Assembly (NCBI RefSeq): GCF_014851685.1
Contig: NZ_JACVAC010000010.1
Span: 165,057-229,056 of the forward strand
Length of the DNA: 64,000 nt
From: Pseudomonas sp. PDM05
Lineage (GTDB): Bacteria; Pseudomonadota; Gammaproteobacteria; Pseudomonadales; Pseudomonadaceae
Direction: 5' to 3'
Part shown: positions 8,508-16,616 of the stretch, piece after piece
Layout of the letters: each line of letters begins with the position of its first letter
Numbering within the stretch: position 1 is the first letter of the stretch
Program-made: the position numbers and the translations under genes
The notes under the pieces: generated by a model
Databases searched by the model: none
What the model saw: the letters and a program-made list of their open reading frames with translations, nothing else
What the model was told of the DNA's origin: nothing

Positions 8508-9245
8508 CTACATCCCATGCGCCTTCATCAACCGCGCATAACTGCCATCATCCTTCATCCGGGCAATCTCCCGATCAAAACTGGCAACGATCTGTGCATG
8601 CTCGGGGTTCTTCAGGCTCACCAGGATATGCAGGCTGTTTTCACTCAACGGTGTGGGTAGAAACTCCACCGCATTGCGCACCTTGGGCGACTCCCGTGCC
8701 AGGTAATAGCGCGCCACATACTCATCCTCCACCGTCAGCCGTACCCGTTGCGCCGCCAGCATGCGCACGGCCATGGCGAAGCTGTGCACCGGGACTTTCT
8801 GCAACTGCGCATCGCCGTCGAACGCTGCGGAGTAGGCATAGCCGCGCACCACCGCGATGGGGTACGCGTGCAATTGCTCAAGGTTGTTGAACTCGATAGG
8901 GTCGTCGCGTCGCTTGATGATACGCACGCGGTTGAGCAGGTACTCGCCGGAAAACTGGCCCAGCCGGGTACGGGCATCGTCGTACCAGGCATTGACCAGC
9001 ACGTCGTAGCGCCCGTCACCCACGCCCATCAGCGCACGGGCCCAGGGCACCTGCTCGAAATCACTGGCGTAGCCGGCACGGGCCAAGGCTGTGCTGACGA
9101 TGTCGGTGGCCAAGCCGCCATTGATCAAGGTGGCATCGGTAAAGGGAGGCCAGGCATCCGCCACCAAGCGTAAACGCTGTGCGAACGCCGGCTGGGCCAG
9201 CAACAACACTCCAATCAAAGCAACGGCACGAAACAATCGCGGCAT
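8508..9245 (-). CDS. Orphan periplasmic solute-binding protein (SBP_bac_3 type)
   Basis: A 245-residue protein with a signal peptide (RAVALIGVLLLAQPAFA-Q) and a polar-amino-acid-type solute-binding fold. The mature part begins RLRLVADAWPPFTDA and contains GYASDFEQVPWARALMGVGDGRYD. No permease or ATPase gene is adjacent, so it may be a stand-alone binding or sensing protein. The start is ATG 9245, with AAGGA nine bases upstream; earlier in-frame codons would precede the signal peptide. It resembles the other orphan binding protein at 37268-38059 in its WxPF/Y-type start and WARAL/WKRCL region. Confidence 0.85.
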   Translation of the reverse strand: MPRLFRAVALIGVLLLAQPAFAQRLRLVADAWPPFTDATLINGGLATDIVSTALARAGYASDFEQVPWARALMGVGDGRYDVLVNAWYDDARTRLGQFSGEYLLNRVRIIKRRDDPIEFNNLEQLHAYPIAVVRGYAYSAAFDGDAQLQKVPVHSFAMAVRMLAAQRVRLTVEDEYVARYYLARESPKVRNAVEFLPTPLSENSLHILVSLKNPEHAQIVASFDREIARMKDDGSYARLMKAHGM

Positions 9246-9422
9246 GCTCAACATCCTTGGCGGGCCCAGAGGTTCTAACAGTAGCTCAAGATTACACAAA
9301 GAAACGGGCGGCGAATGCACCCAATGATGGCAAATTGATTTCACTCACAAAAAATAGCTGATTTAGACACAATCGCTCGTCGCGCTTACTATCCAGAACA
9401 CCTACTGATAAGAGATTTCGCC

Positions 9423-9875
9423 ATGACAGTCGATTGGGTCTGCAAACATCACACCGACCTGGGCAAGGAGCAGCTGTACGAGATCCTGCGCCTGCGTGGC
9501 GAGGTGTTCGTCGTCGAGCAAAAGTGCGTCTACCAAGACATCGACGGGCAGGATCTGGAAGGCGACACCCACCACCTGATGGCCTGGCAGGATGACCAGT
9601 TGGTGGCCTACCTGCGCCTGCTGGACCCGGAGTCCCAGGGCGGCGATGTGGTCATCGGCCGGGTGATCGTGGCGCCGGTGGCGCGGGGCACCGGCTTGGG
9701 CCACCAGATGATGGAAGAGACGCTCAAGCGGATTGCCGACATCTGGCCCGAGACGCCGATCTTTCTGTCGGCCCAGGCCCATTTGCAGGGGTATTACGGG
9801 CGGTATGGGTTTGTGGTGGCGGGGGAGGAATATCTGGAGGATGACATTCCGCATATTGGGATGCGGCGCTCCTGA
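9423..9875 (+). CDS. elaA: ElaA-family GNAT acetyltransferase
   Basis: A 150-residue GNAT-fold protein of the ElaA family. The N-terminal LYEILRLRGEVFVVEQKCVY is the ElaA signature, VIGRVIVAPVARGTGLGHQM carries the acetyl-CoA pyrophosphate loop (R/Q-x-x-G-x-G/A type), and the C-terminus has LQGYYGRYGF. The substrate is unknown. It is a single gene divergent from the binding-protein gene. Confidence 0.88.
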   Translation: MTVDWVCKHHTDLGKEQLYEILRLRGEVFVVEQKCVYQDIDGQDLEGDTHHLMAWQDDQLVAYLRLLDPESQGGDVVIGRVIVAPVARGTGLGHQMMEETLKRIADIWPETPIFLSAQAHLQGYYGRYGFVVAGEEYLEDDIPHIGMRRS

Positions 9876-9881
9876 GGGCCC

Positions 9882-9968
9882 CATCGCAGGCAAGCCAGCT
9901 CCCACATTTTGACCGCATTCTCATGCCAGAACTCGGTCAAGTGTGGGAGCGGGCTTGCTCGCGAAGGC
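9882..9968. repeat. REP pair, mixed arm types
   Basis: CGCAGGCAAGCCAGCTCCCAC (T-variant arm), then about 45 bp, then GTGGGAGCGGGCTTGCTCGC (G-variant arm). It is a tail-to-tail pair downstream of elaA. Confidence 0.85.
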
Positions 9969-9991
9969 GTCAGCCCCTTCACCACCAAACC

Positions 9992-10288
9992 TCAGGGATA
10001 CCCCAACACCTGCTTCACCGAAGCCAGATTCCCCGCAATCCACCCCCGATCAATCGCCCCCCAACTGCGGATCCGATACTGCCCCGCATGATTGCGCGCC
10101 CCGTCTTCCTGCTCGAACTCACACACGATGTCCAAGTCGGCCAACGCCGCAATCGTGTCCTGCGCCGTGCGCCGGGGCATGCCGGTGACGTCGGTCAATG
10201 CCGGCACATTGCTCGCCAGCCCGCTGTCGATCAGGTACGCCACGTACAGACGGCGGTAGAAGCTGCTCTTGGTCTTGCTCACATCCAT
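9992..10288 (-). CDS. Small winged helix-turn-helix protein
   Basis: A 98-residue protein consisting of one predicted winged-helix domain. SFYRRLYVAYLIDSG is helix 1, NVPALTDVTGMPRRTAQDTI is the helix-turn-helix, and RNHAGQYRIRSWGAIDRGWI is the wing and C-terminal part. It is a conserved small Pseudomonas protein of a winged HTH family (probably HTH_43, recalled not searched), with unknown targets. It ends the minus-strand run downstream of the YgjP-type peptidase gene, 19 bp away, so the two are probably co-transcribed. Confidence 0.75.
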   Translation of the reverse strand: MDVSKTKSSFYRRLYVAYLIDSGLASNVPALTDVTGMPRRTAQDTIAALADLDIVCEFEQEDGARNHAGQYRIRSWGAIDRGWIAGNLASVKQVLGYP

Positions 10289-10307
10289 GGTCGGTCGCCT
10301 TATGCGG

Positions 10308-10808
10308 TCAGGGCTTGCCTTGCAGGTCGCGATACGTGAGGTACACCCGCAGGTCGAATTCCACCTGATGGTAGCCCGGCATCATGTAGTCGCAGAGTTT
10401 GTAGAATGCCTTGTTGTGGTCCGATTCCTTGAAGTGCGCCAGTTCGTGAACGACGATCATGCGCAGGAACTCCGGCGCCGCGTCCTTGAACAGCGCCGCG
10501 ATGCGGATTTCTTTCTTGGATTTGAGATTGCCGCCCTGCACCCGTGAAATCGTCGTATGCAGGCCGAGGGCGCGGTGGGTCAGGTCCAGGCGGTTGTCGA
10601 ACAGCACTTTGTCGATGGCCGGCGCGTTGCGCAGGTGCTCCTGCTTCAAGGCCAGGGCGTAGGCGTACAGGGCCTTGTCGCTCTGCACGGCGTGACGTTC
10701 AGGGTAGCGCTGCTCAAGGTAGGCGCCCAACTGGTCCTTGGCGATCAGTTGGCGCACTTGCTCCTGGAGCGCAGCGGGATAGGCCTGGAGGTATTTCAGC
10801 GCGGTCAT
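10308..10808 (-). CDS. YgjP-like zinc metallopeptidase (DUF45/M48-type)
   Basis: A 166-residue protein with the metallopeptidase motif VVHELAHFKESDHNKAFY. His121, Glu122 and His125 form HExxH, and His131 is the expected third zinc ligand in YgjP-like (WLM/SprT-related) proteins. No signal peptide is visible, so it should be cytoplasmic. The substrate is unknown. It is followed after 19 bp by the small winged-helix gene on the same strand. Confidence 0.85.
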   Translation of the reverse strand: MTALKYLQAYPAALQEQVRQLIAKDQLGAYLEQRYPERHAVQSDKALYAYALALKQEHLRNAPAIDKVLFDNRLDLTHRALGLHTTISRVQGGNLKSKKEIRIAALFKDAAPEFLRMIVVHELAHFKESDHNKAFYKLCDYMMPGYHQVEFDLRVYLTYRDLQGKP

Positions 10809-10850
10809 GGGGTCTGCAACAGGGTTCGAATGGCCGCCAGTGTAACGAAT

Positions 10851-12953
10851 TCAGACCTGCCGAGGGTGCGGCCAGCTGGCGACTTCGTCGGCCATCAGCG
10901 GTTGCGCAATCAGCGGGCCCTGGGCAAACGCGCAACCACTGGCCTTGAGCCAATCCGCCTGCGCCTGGGTGGCCACCCCTTCGGCAACCACCAGCACATC
11001 AAAGTGTCCGCACAGTTCGATGATGCTGCGCGCCATCGCCGCATCCCGGGTCGATCCCGGCAAACGGGCGACCAGTTGCGGGTCGAGCTTGAGGGTGTCG
11101 AACTCAAGGTCACGCAGATGGGCCAGGGAACAATGGCCGCAACCAAAGTCATCCAGTGCGATGCGCACCCCAATCTGGCGCAGCAGCTTGAGTTGCTTGG
11201 CCGACTCTTCCAGGTTGCTGGTCAGGCAGTCTTCGCTGATCTCCACTTCCAGCTGGCGTCCCTGCAACCCATGGCGCTCTACCACCTGCTGCAACTGGGC
11301 GGCGAGGTTGGGCATATTGAACTGGTTGCCGCTCAGGCTGACGCTCAGCACCAACTCCGGGTCAAACGTTTGCCAGGCCTGGCGCTGGGCGGCGACTTGC
11401 TGGTAGATCCAGGCGCTCAACTGGCTGATCAACCGCGCCTCTTCCAGCAGCGGCAAAAACAGCCCTGGCGGCACATCACCGACACTGGGGTGCTGCCAGC
11501 GCAACAACGCCTCGACGCCACGTAAACGCCCGTCCAGCAGCGACACCTGGGGTTGGTACACCAGTGTGAAATCTCTGTTCTCGATGGCCATGCGCACGCT
11601 GTCTTCCAGCATCAGGCGTGAGCGGGCGCGGCCGTTCATGTCTTGATCGTAATAGCGATACTGCTGACGCCCGGCGCGCTTGGCTTCGTACATGGCGATG
11701 TCGGCTGCACGCAACAGGCCGCTCAAGTCCGCGCCGCAGTCGGGGAACGTCGCGATGCCGATGCTCACGCCAAGCATCACATCCAGGCCGTCAACCTGCT
11801 GGCAGATCGACACGCGCTCGATGAGTTTTTCTGCAATCTTCGCCGCTTGCTCGGGGAATTCCAGCTCCAGCAGCGCGGTGAATTCGTCGCCCCCCATGCG
11901 CCCCAGGATGTCGTAGGAGCGCAGGCATGCCTGCATCTGTTCCGAGACCCAACGCAACACACGATCCCCCGCATCATGGCCGAGGGAGTCGTTGACCCGC
12001 TTGAAACCATCGAGGTCCAGGTACAGCAGCACCAGTGCGTTCTCGTTGCGTTCGCTGCGCAGCAACGTGCTTTCCACCGCCTGGTAGAAGCCGCGCCGGT
12101 TCAGCAGGCCGGTCAACGGGTCGGTCACCGCCTGAAACTCCAGTTGCTGATGCAGGTGGCGCACTTCGGACATGTCCAGCACCGTCACCACCATGGCCTT
12201 CTGCTCGGCGGGCAATGGCGCGCTGGACAAGGCCACCGCCACCTGCTGGCCGCGACTGGTGCGCAAAATGGCGTCGTGCAGGCGCCACGTCTCACCTTTG
12301 CAGTACGCCTCATACATGGGGAAGCTCAGCCAGGCGGGCACGTGGGGCTTTTGCAGGAAGCTCAGGAAGCTCTCGCCCTGCAACTCGAGCATCGTGGCGT
12401 TCAACAACCGCGAAATCGCCGGGTTGGCGTACTGGATCACACTGCCCTCGCCCACCACCAGAATGCCCTCGGCGGCGTTGTCCAACACCGAGGCATTAAA
12501 GGCGCGGGCGGACTCCAGGTCATGACTCAGGCGCTGCAAGGCCCGGCGGTTGCGCTGGTGTTCCAGCAATGCCTGAACCTTGGGCTTGAGGATATGCGGG
12601 TCAAACGGCTTGAACAGGTAGTCGATCGCCCCGCTGGCATAACCTTCCTGCACGGCGGCGGGCGACTGCGCATTGGCGGTGAGAAAAATAATCGGGGTCA
12701 TGCGCGTGCGCTGGCTGCCACGCATCAGCCGCGCCACTTCAAAACCGTCCATGCCGGGCATGCGCACGTCCAGCAGGACCAGGTCGACTTCGTGGGCCAA
12801 CAGTAATTCCAGCGCTTCCATGCCGGACGCGGCGGTCATCACCCGCCAATCTTCACGCTGCAAAAGCGCACGCATGCTGATGAGGTTTTCCGGGTAGTCG
12901 TCGACCACCAAAAGAACCGAACTGCCATCGCCGTTGTGTGGAGCGCAATCCAT
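10851..12953 (-). CDS. Response regulator with REC-PAS-GGDEF-EAL domains (c-di-GMP turnover)
   Basis: A 700-residue hybrid regulator. The receiver domain has phospho-acceptor Asp62 (LVLLDVRMPGMDG). A PAS domain follows (about residues 145-255, LDNAAEGILVVGEGSVIQYA), then a diguanylate cyclase with intact G354-G-D-E-F, then an EAL phosphodiesterase domain with E481 in GVEALLRWQ. The EAL motifs EISED, LDDFG, LKLD, AEGV and AQG are present. The metal-binding Asn of the usual NxS segment is replaced by Ser (LSVSLSGNQF), so hydrolytic activity is uncertain. The start is ATG 12953 with GGAAG eight bases upstream. No partner histidine kinase is adjacent. Confidence 0.9.
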   Translation of the reverse strand: MDCAPHNGDGSSVLLVVDDYPENLISMRALLQREDWRVMTAASGMEALELLLAHEVDLVLLDVRMPGMDGFEVARLMRGSQRTRMTPIIFLTANAQSPAAVQEGYASGAIDYLFKPFDPHILKPKVQALLEHQRNRRALQRLSHDLESARAFNASVLDNAAEGILVVGEGSVIQYANPAISRLLNATMLELQGESFLSFLQKPHVPAWLSFPMYEAYCKGETWRLHDAILRTSRGQQVAVALSSAPLPAEQKAMVVTVLDMSEVRHLHQQLEFQAVTDPLTGLLNRRGFYQAVESTLLRSERNENALVLLYLDLDGFKRVNDSLGHDAGDRVLRWVSEQMQACLRSYDILGRMGGDEFTALLELEFPEQAAKIAEKLIERVSICQQVDGLDVMLGVSIGIATFPDCGADLSGLLRAADIAMYEAKRAGRQQYRYYDQDMNGRARSRLMLEDSVRMAIENRDFTLVYQPQVSLLDGRLRGVEALLRWQHPSVGDVPPGLFLPLLEEARLISQLSAWIYQQVAAQRQAWQTFDPELVLSVSLSGNQFNMPNLAAQLQQVVERHGLQGRQLEVEISEDCLTSNLEESAKQLKLLRQIGVRIALDDFGCGHCSLAHLRDLEFDTLKLDPQLVARLPGSTRDAAMARSIIELCGHFDVLVVAEGVATQAQADWLKASGCAFAQGPLIAQPLMADEVASWPHPRQV

Positions 12954-13265
12954 GCTGCTTCTCTTCCTTAAGGTGCAATTCCGGTCATTTTTGAGAGAAA
13001 ACCCGGACAAACCCTGAGGCTTCACTCTAGACCCGGTTCCTGAAAATCAGAAGTGACGTGGATGCCATGATAGACGCAAAGTTCAGTCAGCCGACTAACG
13101 GTCAACCGCTACAGCCCGCGGTTCATGGGAAACATGGCTTTTTGACATTTCGCTGACGCCAATAAGTTGCCAACCAGTGTTTAACAACCGGACAAGCACC
13201 GCCTATAAAGAACTTGTCTGGCCTCCGGGCCAAAGCTTTCACCCCTCTGTAAAAAGGCCTACGCC
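12954..13265. other. Intergenic region between the divergent c-di-GMP regulator and alginate lyase genes
   Basis: These 312 bp contain no convincing gene. Visible items are a TTGACA hexamer at 13142-13147 with no good -10 partner, and a short TGGCC/GGCCA hairpin near 13218-13230. The space must hold the promoters of both divergent genes. Confidence 0.5.
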
Positions 13266-13931
13266 ATGATCGACCTCTCTACCTGGAACCTGAGCATCCC
13301 TGTCGGCTCCCCGCCTGCGACCATCGATACGCCAAAGCTGATGAGCGGCTTTAACGATCAATACTTCCAGGCCGAAGGCAGCAACGTGCAGTTCTGGACC
13401 CCGGTGACCGGCACCCGCACCGAAAACGCCATCTACCCACGCAGCGAACTGCGCGAAACCTACGCCGATGGGCGTTTGCGCAACTGGACCTACCCGGATG
13501 CGGACAACTTCCTGCGCGCGACCCTGGCGGTCAATCAAGTGCCATCCTCGGGCAAGATCGTGATCGGGCAGATTCACGCCTACGACAGCCAGAAACCGCT
13601 GATCAAGCTGGAGTATCAATTCAAGGAGAAGACCCAGACCGGCAACATCGTCGCCAAAGTGCGCATGCGCCCGGATGAGGATGAAGGGCGGGTAGTGATC
13701 GTCGCTTCGAATGTGCCGCTGCAGAAGAGCTTCACCTATGTGATCAATCTGAATAAGGCAGGGTTGCTCAGCGTGTATGCCGCGGATGGCGAGTGGAACG
13801 AACGCATTGGTGCGGCGTGGGGGGCGAAGCCGTTGTATTTCAAGGCGGGGGCGTATGTGCAGGACAACAGTGGAGATAGCAAGGAAGGCGCGAAGGTGAC
13901 CTTTGCAAAGTTGGATATTGATCACGACTGA
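13266..13931 (+). CDS. Polysaccharide lyase family 7 alginate lyase
   Basis: A 221-residue single-domain PL7 enzyme. The three conserved strands are present: RSELRE (residues 59-64), QIH (102-104) and YFKAGAY (191-197). These carry the substrate-binding Arg and the catalytic Gln/His and Tyr of the family. It resembles P. aeruginosa PA1167 and should cleave alginate by beta-elimination. No signal peptide is seen, so export, if any, is not by Sec. The start is ATG 13266. It stands alone; a strong hairpin follows 20 bp after the stop. Confidence 0.9.
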   Translation: MIDLSTWNLSIPVGSPPATIDTPKLMSGFNDQYFQAEGSNVQFWTPVTGTRTENAIYPRSELRETYADGRLRNWTYPDADNFLRATLAVNQVPSSGKIVIGQIHAYDSQKPLIKLEYQFKEKTQTGNIVAKVRMRPDEDEGRVVIVASNVPLQKSFTYVINLNKAGLLSVYAADGEWNERIGAAWGAKPLYFKAGAYVQDNSGDSKEGAKVTFAKLDIDHD

Positions 13932-13950
13932 ACACCGACACGCTGTCAGC

Positions 13951-13996
13951 ACGGTTTTTTTCATTCTTCAACACACTGGGGAATGGAAAAAACCGT
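13951..13996. terminator. Long U/A-rich hairpin after the alginate lyase gene
   Basis: ACGGTTTTTT at 13951-13960 pairs with AAAAAACCGT at 13987-13996, and CATTC with GAATG. This gives a nearly continuous 16-bp stem with one G-U pair and a 14-nt loop. It may stop transcription in either direction or protect the 3' end. It is unusual because the T-run lies inside the stem. Confidence 0.5.
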
Positions 13997-14164
13997 CGAT
14001 ATAGCCAACACCTATAAAACACTGTCAAGTTTCACAGGTGGAGGGCACATCAACTCCCTTTAGACTTGGCACACGGCACCGCACTCAGATCACAACGTCG
14101 GACGCAGTTGAGTGACTGAGCCAGAGATTGTCCTGCCGATAGCCACGTTACCCCGGAGTAGTTG

Positions 14165-14593
14165 ATGCCCAGCTTAATTTCTATTGCTCAAGCTCCTGTC
14201 TCCGGATTTTCATCGGGCAACCAACCCAAGATATATAACGCGGTGCCACCGGGGGGGTTTTCAACCGGCCCTCAGACTTTGCCGGTAGTCAGTATCAACA
14301 TCAGGTACCTCGTCCTCTATCACCTGCTCGACGTAGACACCCGGATCAATGACACGGTGACCTATTATTTGTACCCGGTTCCCTCTGCCGGTTTCCCGAG
14401 GGTGACTGTTATCACCACGCTGCTGACCGCTGCCCGCTTGCAGGCATTCATTACCAACAAGCAAGAGCACTACGAGGCGGAGGCACCATTCAAATTCAAT
14501 TCACCTGGCACCTACGACATTTATTTCGAACAGACCAATGCATCCGGAACTTACACCGTTATCTCGCAGAATCTACGGTTTACCGTTATTTGA
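14165..14593 (+). CDS. Small protein of unknown function, probably beta-rich
   Basis: A 142-residue protein that I do not recognise. It has no signal peptide or membrane helix. Many alternating hydrophobic residues (VVSINIRYLVLYHL, TVTYYLYPV) and a C-terminal SPGTYDIYFEQTN... segment suggest an immunoglobulin-like beta sandwich. The ATG 14165 start follows GGAG at 14155-14158. The gene ends at a bidirectional terminator shared with fba. Its base composition looks somewhat lower in GC than its neighbours, so it may be a later acquisition. Confidence 0.6.
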   Translation: MPSLISIAQAPVSGFSSGNQPKIYNAVPPGGFSTGPQTLPVVSINIRYLVLYHLLDVDTRINDTVTYYLYPVPSAGFPRVTVITTLLTAARLQAFITNKQEHYEAEAPFKFNSPGTYDIYFEQTNASGTYTVISQNLRFTVI

Positions 14594-14604
14594 ACCAGCA
14601 GGCA

Positions 14605-14637
14605 CAAAAAAGCCCGCATCGCTGCGGGCTTCTTTTT
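14605..14637. terminator. Bidirectional intrinsic terminator
   Basis: The stem AGCCCGC / GCGGGCT is flanked by an A-run on the left and TTCTTTTT on the right. It lies between the convergent unknown gene and fba. Confidence 0.85.
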
Positions 14638-14650
14638 AAACGCTTGGGGC

Positions 14651-15715
14651 TTAGTTGACCTTGGCGTTCAACTCACCTTTCAAATACCGCTGGTACATCG
14701 CTTCCAACGAGATCGGCTTGATCTTCGAAGCATTACCGGCAGTACCAAACGCTTCATAACGCGCGATACACACATCACGCATCGCAGTCACAGTGGCGCC
14801 GAAGAACTTACGCGGGTCGAATTCGCTCGGGTTGGTAGCCATCAGGCGACGCATCGCACCCGTGGACGCCAGGCGCAGGTCGGTGTCGATGTTGACCTTG
14901 CGCACGCCGTGCTTGATACCTTCGACGATTTCTTCAACCGGTACGCCGTAGGTTTCTTTGATGTCGCCGCCGTACTGGTTGATGATCGCCAGCCATTCTT
15001 GCGGCACCGAGGAAGAACCGTGCATCACCAGGTGGGTGTTGGGGATGCGCTTGTGGATTTCCTTGATGCGGTCGATGGCCAGCACGTCGCCGGTAGGTGG
15101 CTTGGTGAACTTGTAGGCGCCGTGGCTGGTGCCGATGGCGATGGCCAGGGCGTCGACCTGGGTCTTCTTGACGAAGTCAGCGGCTTCTTCCGGGTCGGTC
15201 AGCATCTGGCTGTGATCCAGCACGCCTTCGGCGCCGATGCCGTCTTCTTCGCCGGCCATGCCGGTTTCCAGGGACCCCAGGCAGCCCAACTCGCCTTCAA
15301 CCGACACGCCGCAGGCGTGGGCCATGGCGACGGTTTGTTGGGTAACGCGTACGTTGTACTCGTAGTCGGTCGGGGTCTTGCCGTCTTCGCCGAGGGAGCC
15401 GTCCATCATCACCGAGCTGAAGCCCAGTTGGATGGAGCGCTGGCACACGTCAGGGCTGGTGCCGTGGTCCTGGTGCATGCACACCGGGATGTGCGGGAAT
15501 TCTTCGATCGCGGCAAGGATCAGGTGACGCAGGAACGGCGCGCCAGCGTATTTGCGGGCACCGGCCGAAGCCTGGACGATCACTGGGGAGTCGGTCTTGT
15601 CAGCGGCTTCCATGATGGCGCGCATCTGCTCAAGGTTGTTGACGTTAAAGGCTGGGACGCCGTAGCCGTATTCGGCTGCGTGGTCCAGCATTTGACGCAT
15701 GCTGATAAGTGCCAT
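14651..15715 (-). CDS. fba: Class II fructose-1,6-bisphosphate aldolase
   Basis: A 354-residue zinc-dependent class II aldolase that interconverts fructose 1,6-bisphosphate with dihydroxyacetone phosphate and glyceraldehyde 3-phosphate. Family motifs are visible: PVCMHQDHGTS with the zinc and catalytic region, VEGELGCLGS, IAIGTSHGAYKF, HGSSSVPQEW and VNIDTDLR. It closes the minus-strand run tkt-epd-pgk-two lipoproteins-fba, an arrangement typical of Pseudomonas. Because these bacteria use Entner-Doudoroff glycolysis, this enzyme mainly serves gluconeogenesis and triose recycling. A REPIN separates it from the lipoprotein gene upstream. Confidence 0.96.
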   Translation of the reverse strand: MALISMRQMLDHAAEYGYGVPAFNVNNLEQMRAIMEAADKTDSPVIVQASAGARKYAGAPFLRHLILAAIEEFPHIPVCMHQDHGTSPDVCQRSIQLGFSSVMMDGSLGEDGKTPTDYEYNVRVTQQTVAMAHACGVSVEGELGCLGSLETGMAGEEDGIGAEGVLDHSQMLTDPEEAADFVKKTQVDALAIAIGTSHGAYKFTKPPTGDVLAIDRIKEIHKRIPNTHLVMHGSSSVPQEWLAIINQYGGDIKETYGVPVEEIVEGIKHGVRKVNIDTDLRLASTGAMRRLMATNPSEFDPRKFFGATVTAMRDVCIARYEAFGTAGNASKIKPISLEAMYQRYLKGELNAKVN

Positions 15716-15869
15716 TGTGTTGTCTCTCCCGGTCGAGGGTCGTTAATCGTGCAAGCCTGCCGTAGCGGCGACTGCTATTCAAGTTATTGCCGGTCAGGTT
15801 TGCTTGCCTGGCCTGCTGAATCGTTATTGCTGATTGGATTTAACCAATCTGAAGTTGAAACGGGGTCAA

Positions 15870-15960
15870 TGTGGGAGCTGGCTTGCCTGCGATGGCGGTG
15901 TACCAGATGCCGAATTCGCTAACTGACCCACCGCTTTCGCGGGCAAGCCCGCTCCCACAT
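15870..15960. repeat. REPIN, mixed arms
   Basis: The left arm is GTGGGAGCTGGCTTGCCTGC (T variant) and the right arm is GCGGGCAAGCCCGCTCCCAC (G variant). It lies between the mliC-like gene and fba. Confidence 0.88.
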
Positions 15961-15979
15961 TTGAACTCTATTGATCCAA

Positions 15980-16312
15980 CTATTGAGCTTTGCAGCCACG
16001 GCCGATCAAATCGTCGGTGGCGACCCAGTAAACCAGGCCTTCCTCACCTTTTGTGTGAAACGCCAATTGGTCGTTGGCGTACAGCGCACCCGAGGCGGCG
16101 ACGTCTTGCTTGAGGCGGTAGACCTGGTCAGAACCGCCGAGGCGTACGTCCACCTCACTGCGGGCTGCATTGGCAAAGCGCCAGTTGACCTCGGCCTTGC
16201 TGTCGCAGGTCCAGGTGGTCCACTTGTCGGCAGGCTCTGCCTTGTTGAACATGTTCATGCTGCTGCAGCCGGCCAACAGGGCCAGGGCTGCCAGGGCGAA
16301 AACGCCTTTCAT
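15980..16312 (-). CDS. mliC: MliC-family lipoprotein (C-type lysozyme inhibitor)
   Basis: A 110-residue lipoprotein with lipobox LALLAGC (Cys16). The mature part has the MliC/PliC pattern: WTCDSKAEVNWRF, then VYRLKQDVAASGALYANDQL, and a C-terminal Cys able to pair with the first. Family members sit in the outer membrane or periplasm and inhibit host lysozyme. The start is ATG 16312 with GAGG upstream; earlier in-frame codons lack a ribosome site. It follows the small lipoprotein gene by 47 bp on the same strand. Confidence 0.85.
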   Translation of the reverse strand: MKGVFALAALALLAGCSSMNMFNKAEPADKWTTWTCDSKAEVNWRFANAARSEVDVRLGGSDQVYRLKQDVAASGALYANDQLAFHTKGEEGLVYWVATDDLIGRGCKAQ

Positions 16313-16359
16313 TGCCAATCCTCGTGAGGCGACCAACGGCCGCCAATTGATCAGACCCG

Positions 16360-16587
16360 TCAAGGACAACCCTGTTCCTGACCGTTGGGCGCAGCGTCGT
16401 ATTTCTCCAGCCGTTCATTGCCGATACGCTTGTTGATCACCGGCATGGTCTCGGCTTGCCAGTCAGCCTGGTAGCAGCTTTTTTTCGGCTGTGCCCCAGG
16501 CGTTCCGGCCTCGGACGCCGCGTTCGGCGTGCTGCCGCAGCCGGCCAACAGGCCCGCTGCGATCACCAATGCCAACGTCTTGATCAT
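16360..16587 (-). CDS. Small lipoprotein of unknown function
   Basis: A 75-residue protein with a lipoprotein signal (MIKTLALVIAAGLLAGC, Cys17). The short mature region contains KKSCYQADWQAETMPVINKR and ends in Cys-Pro, so a disulfide is possible. The start is ATG 16587, preceded by AAGGAG. It lies 29 bp downstream of pgk on the same strand and is probably co-transcribed. No function can be assigned. Confidence 0.75.
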   Translation of the reverse strand: MIKTLALVIAAGLLAGCGSTPNAASEAGTPGAQPKKSCYQADWQAETMPVINKRIGNERLEKYDAAPNGQEQGCP

Positions 16588-16616
16588 GGGAATGCTCCTT
16601 TTCCGGATCACGCGCC

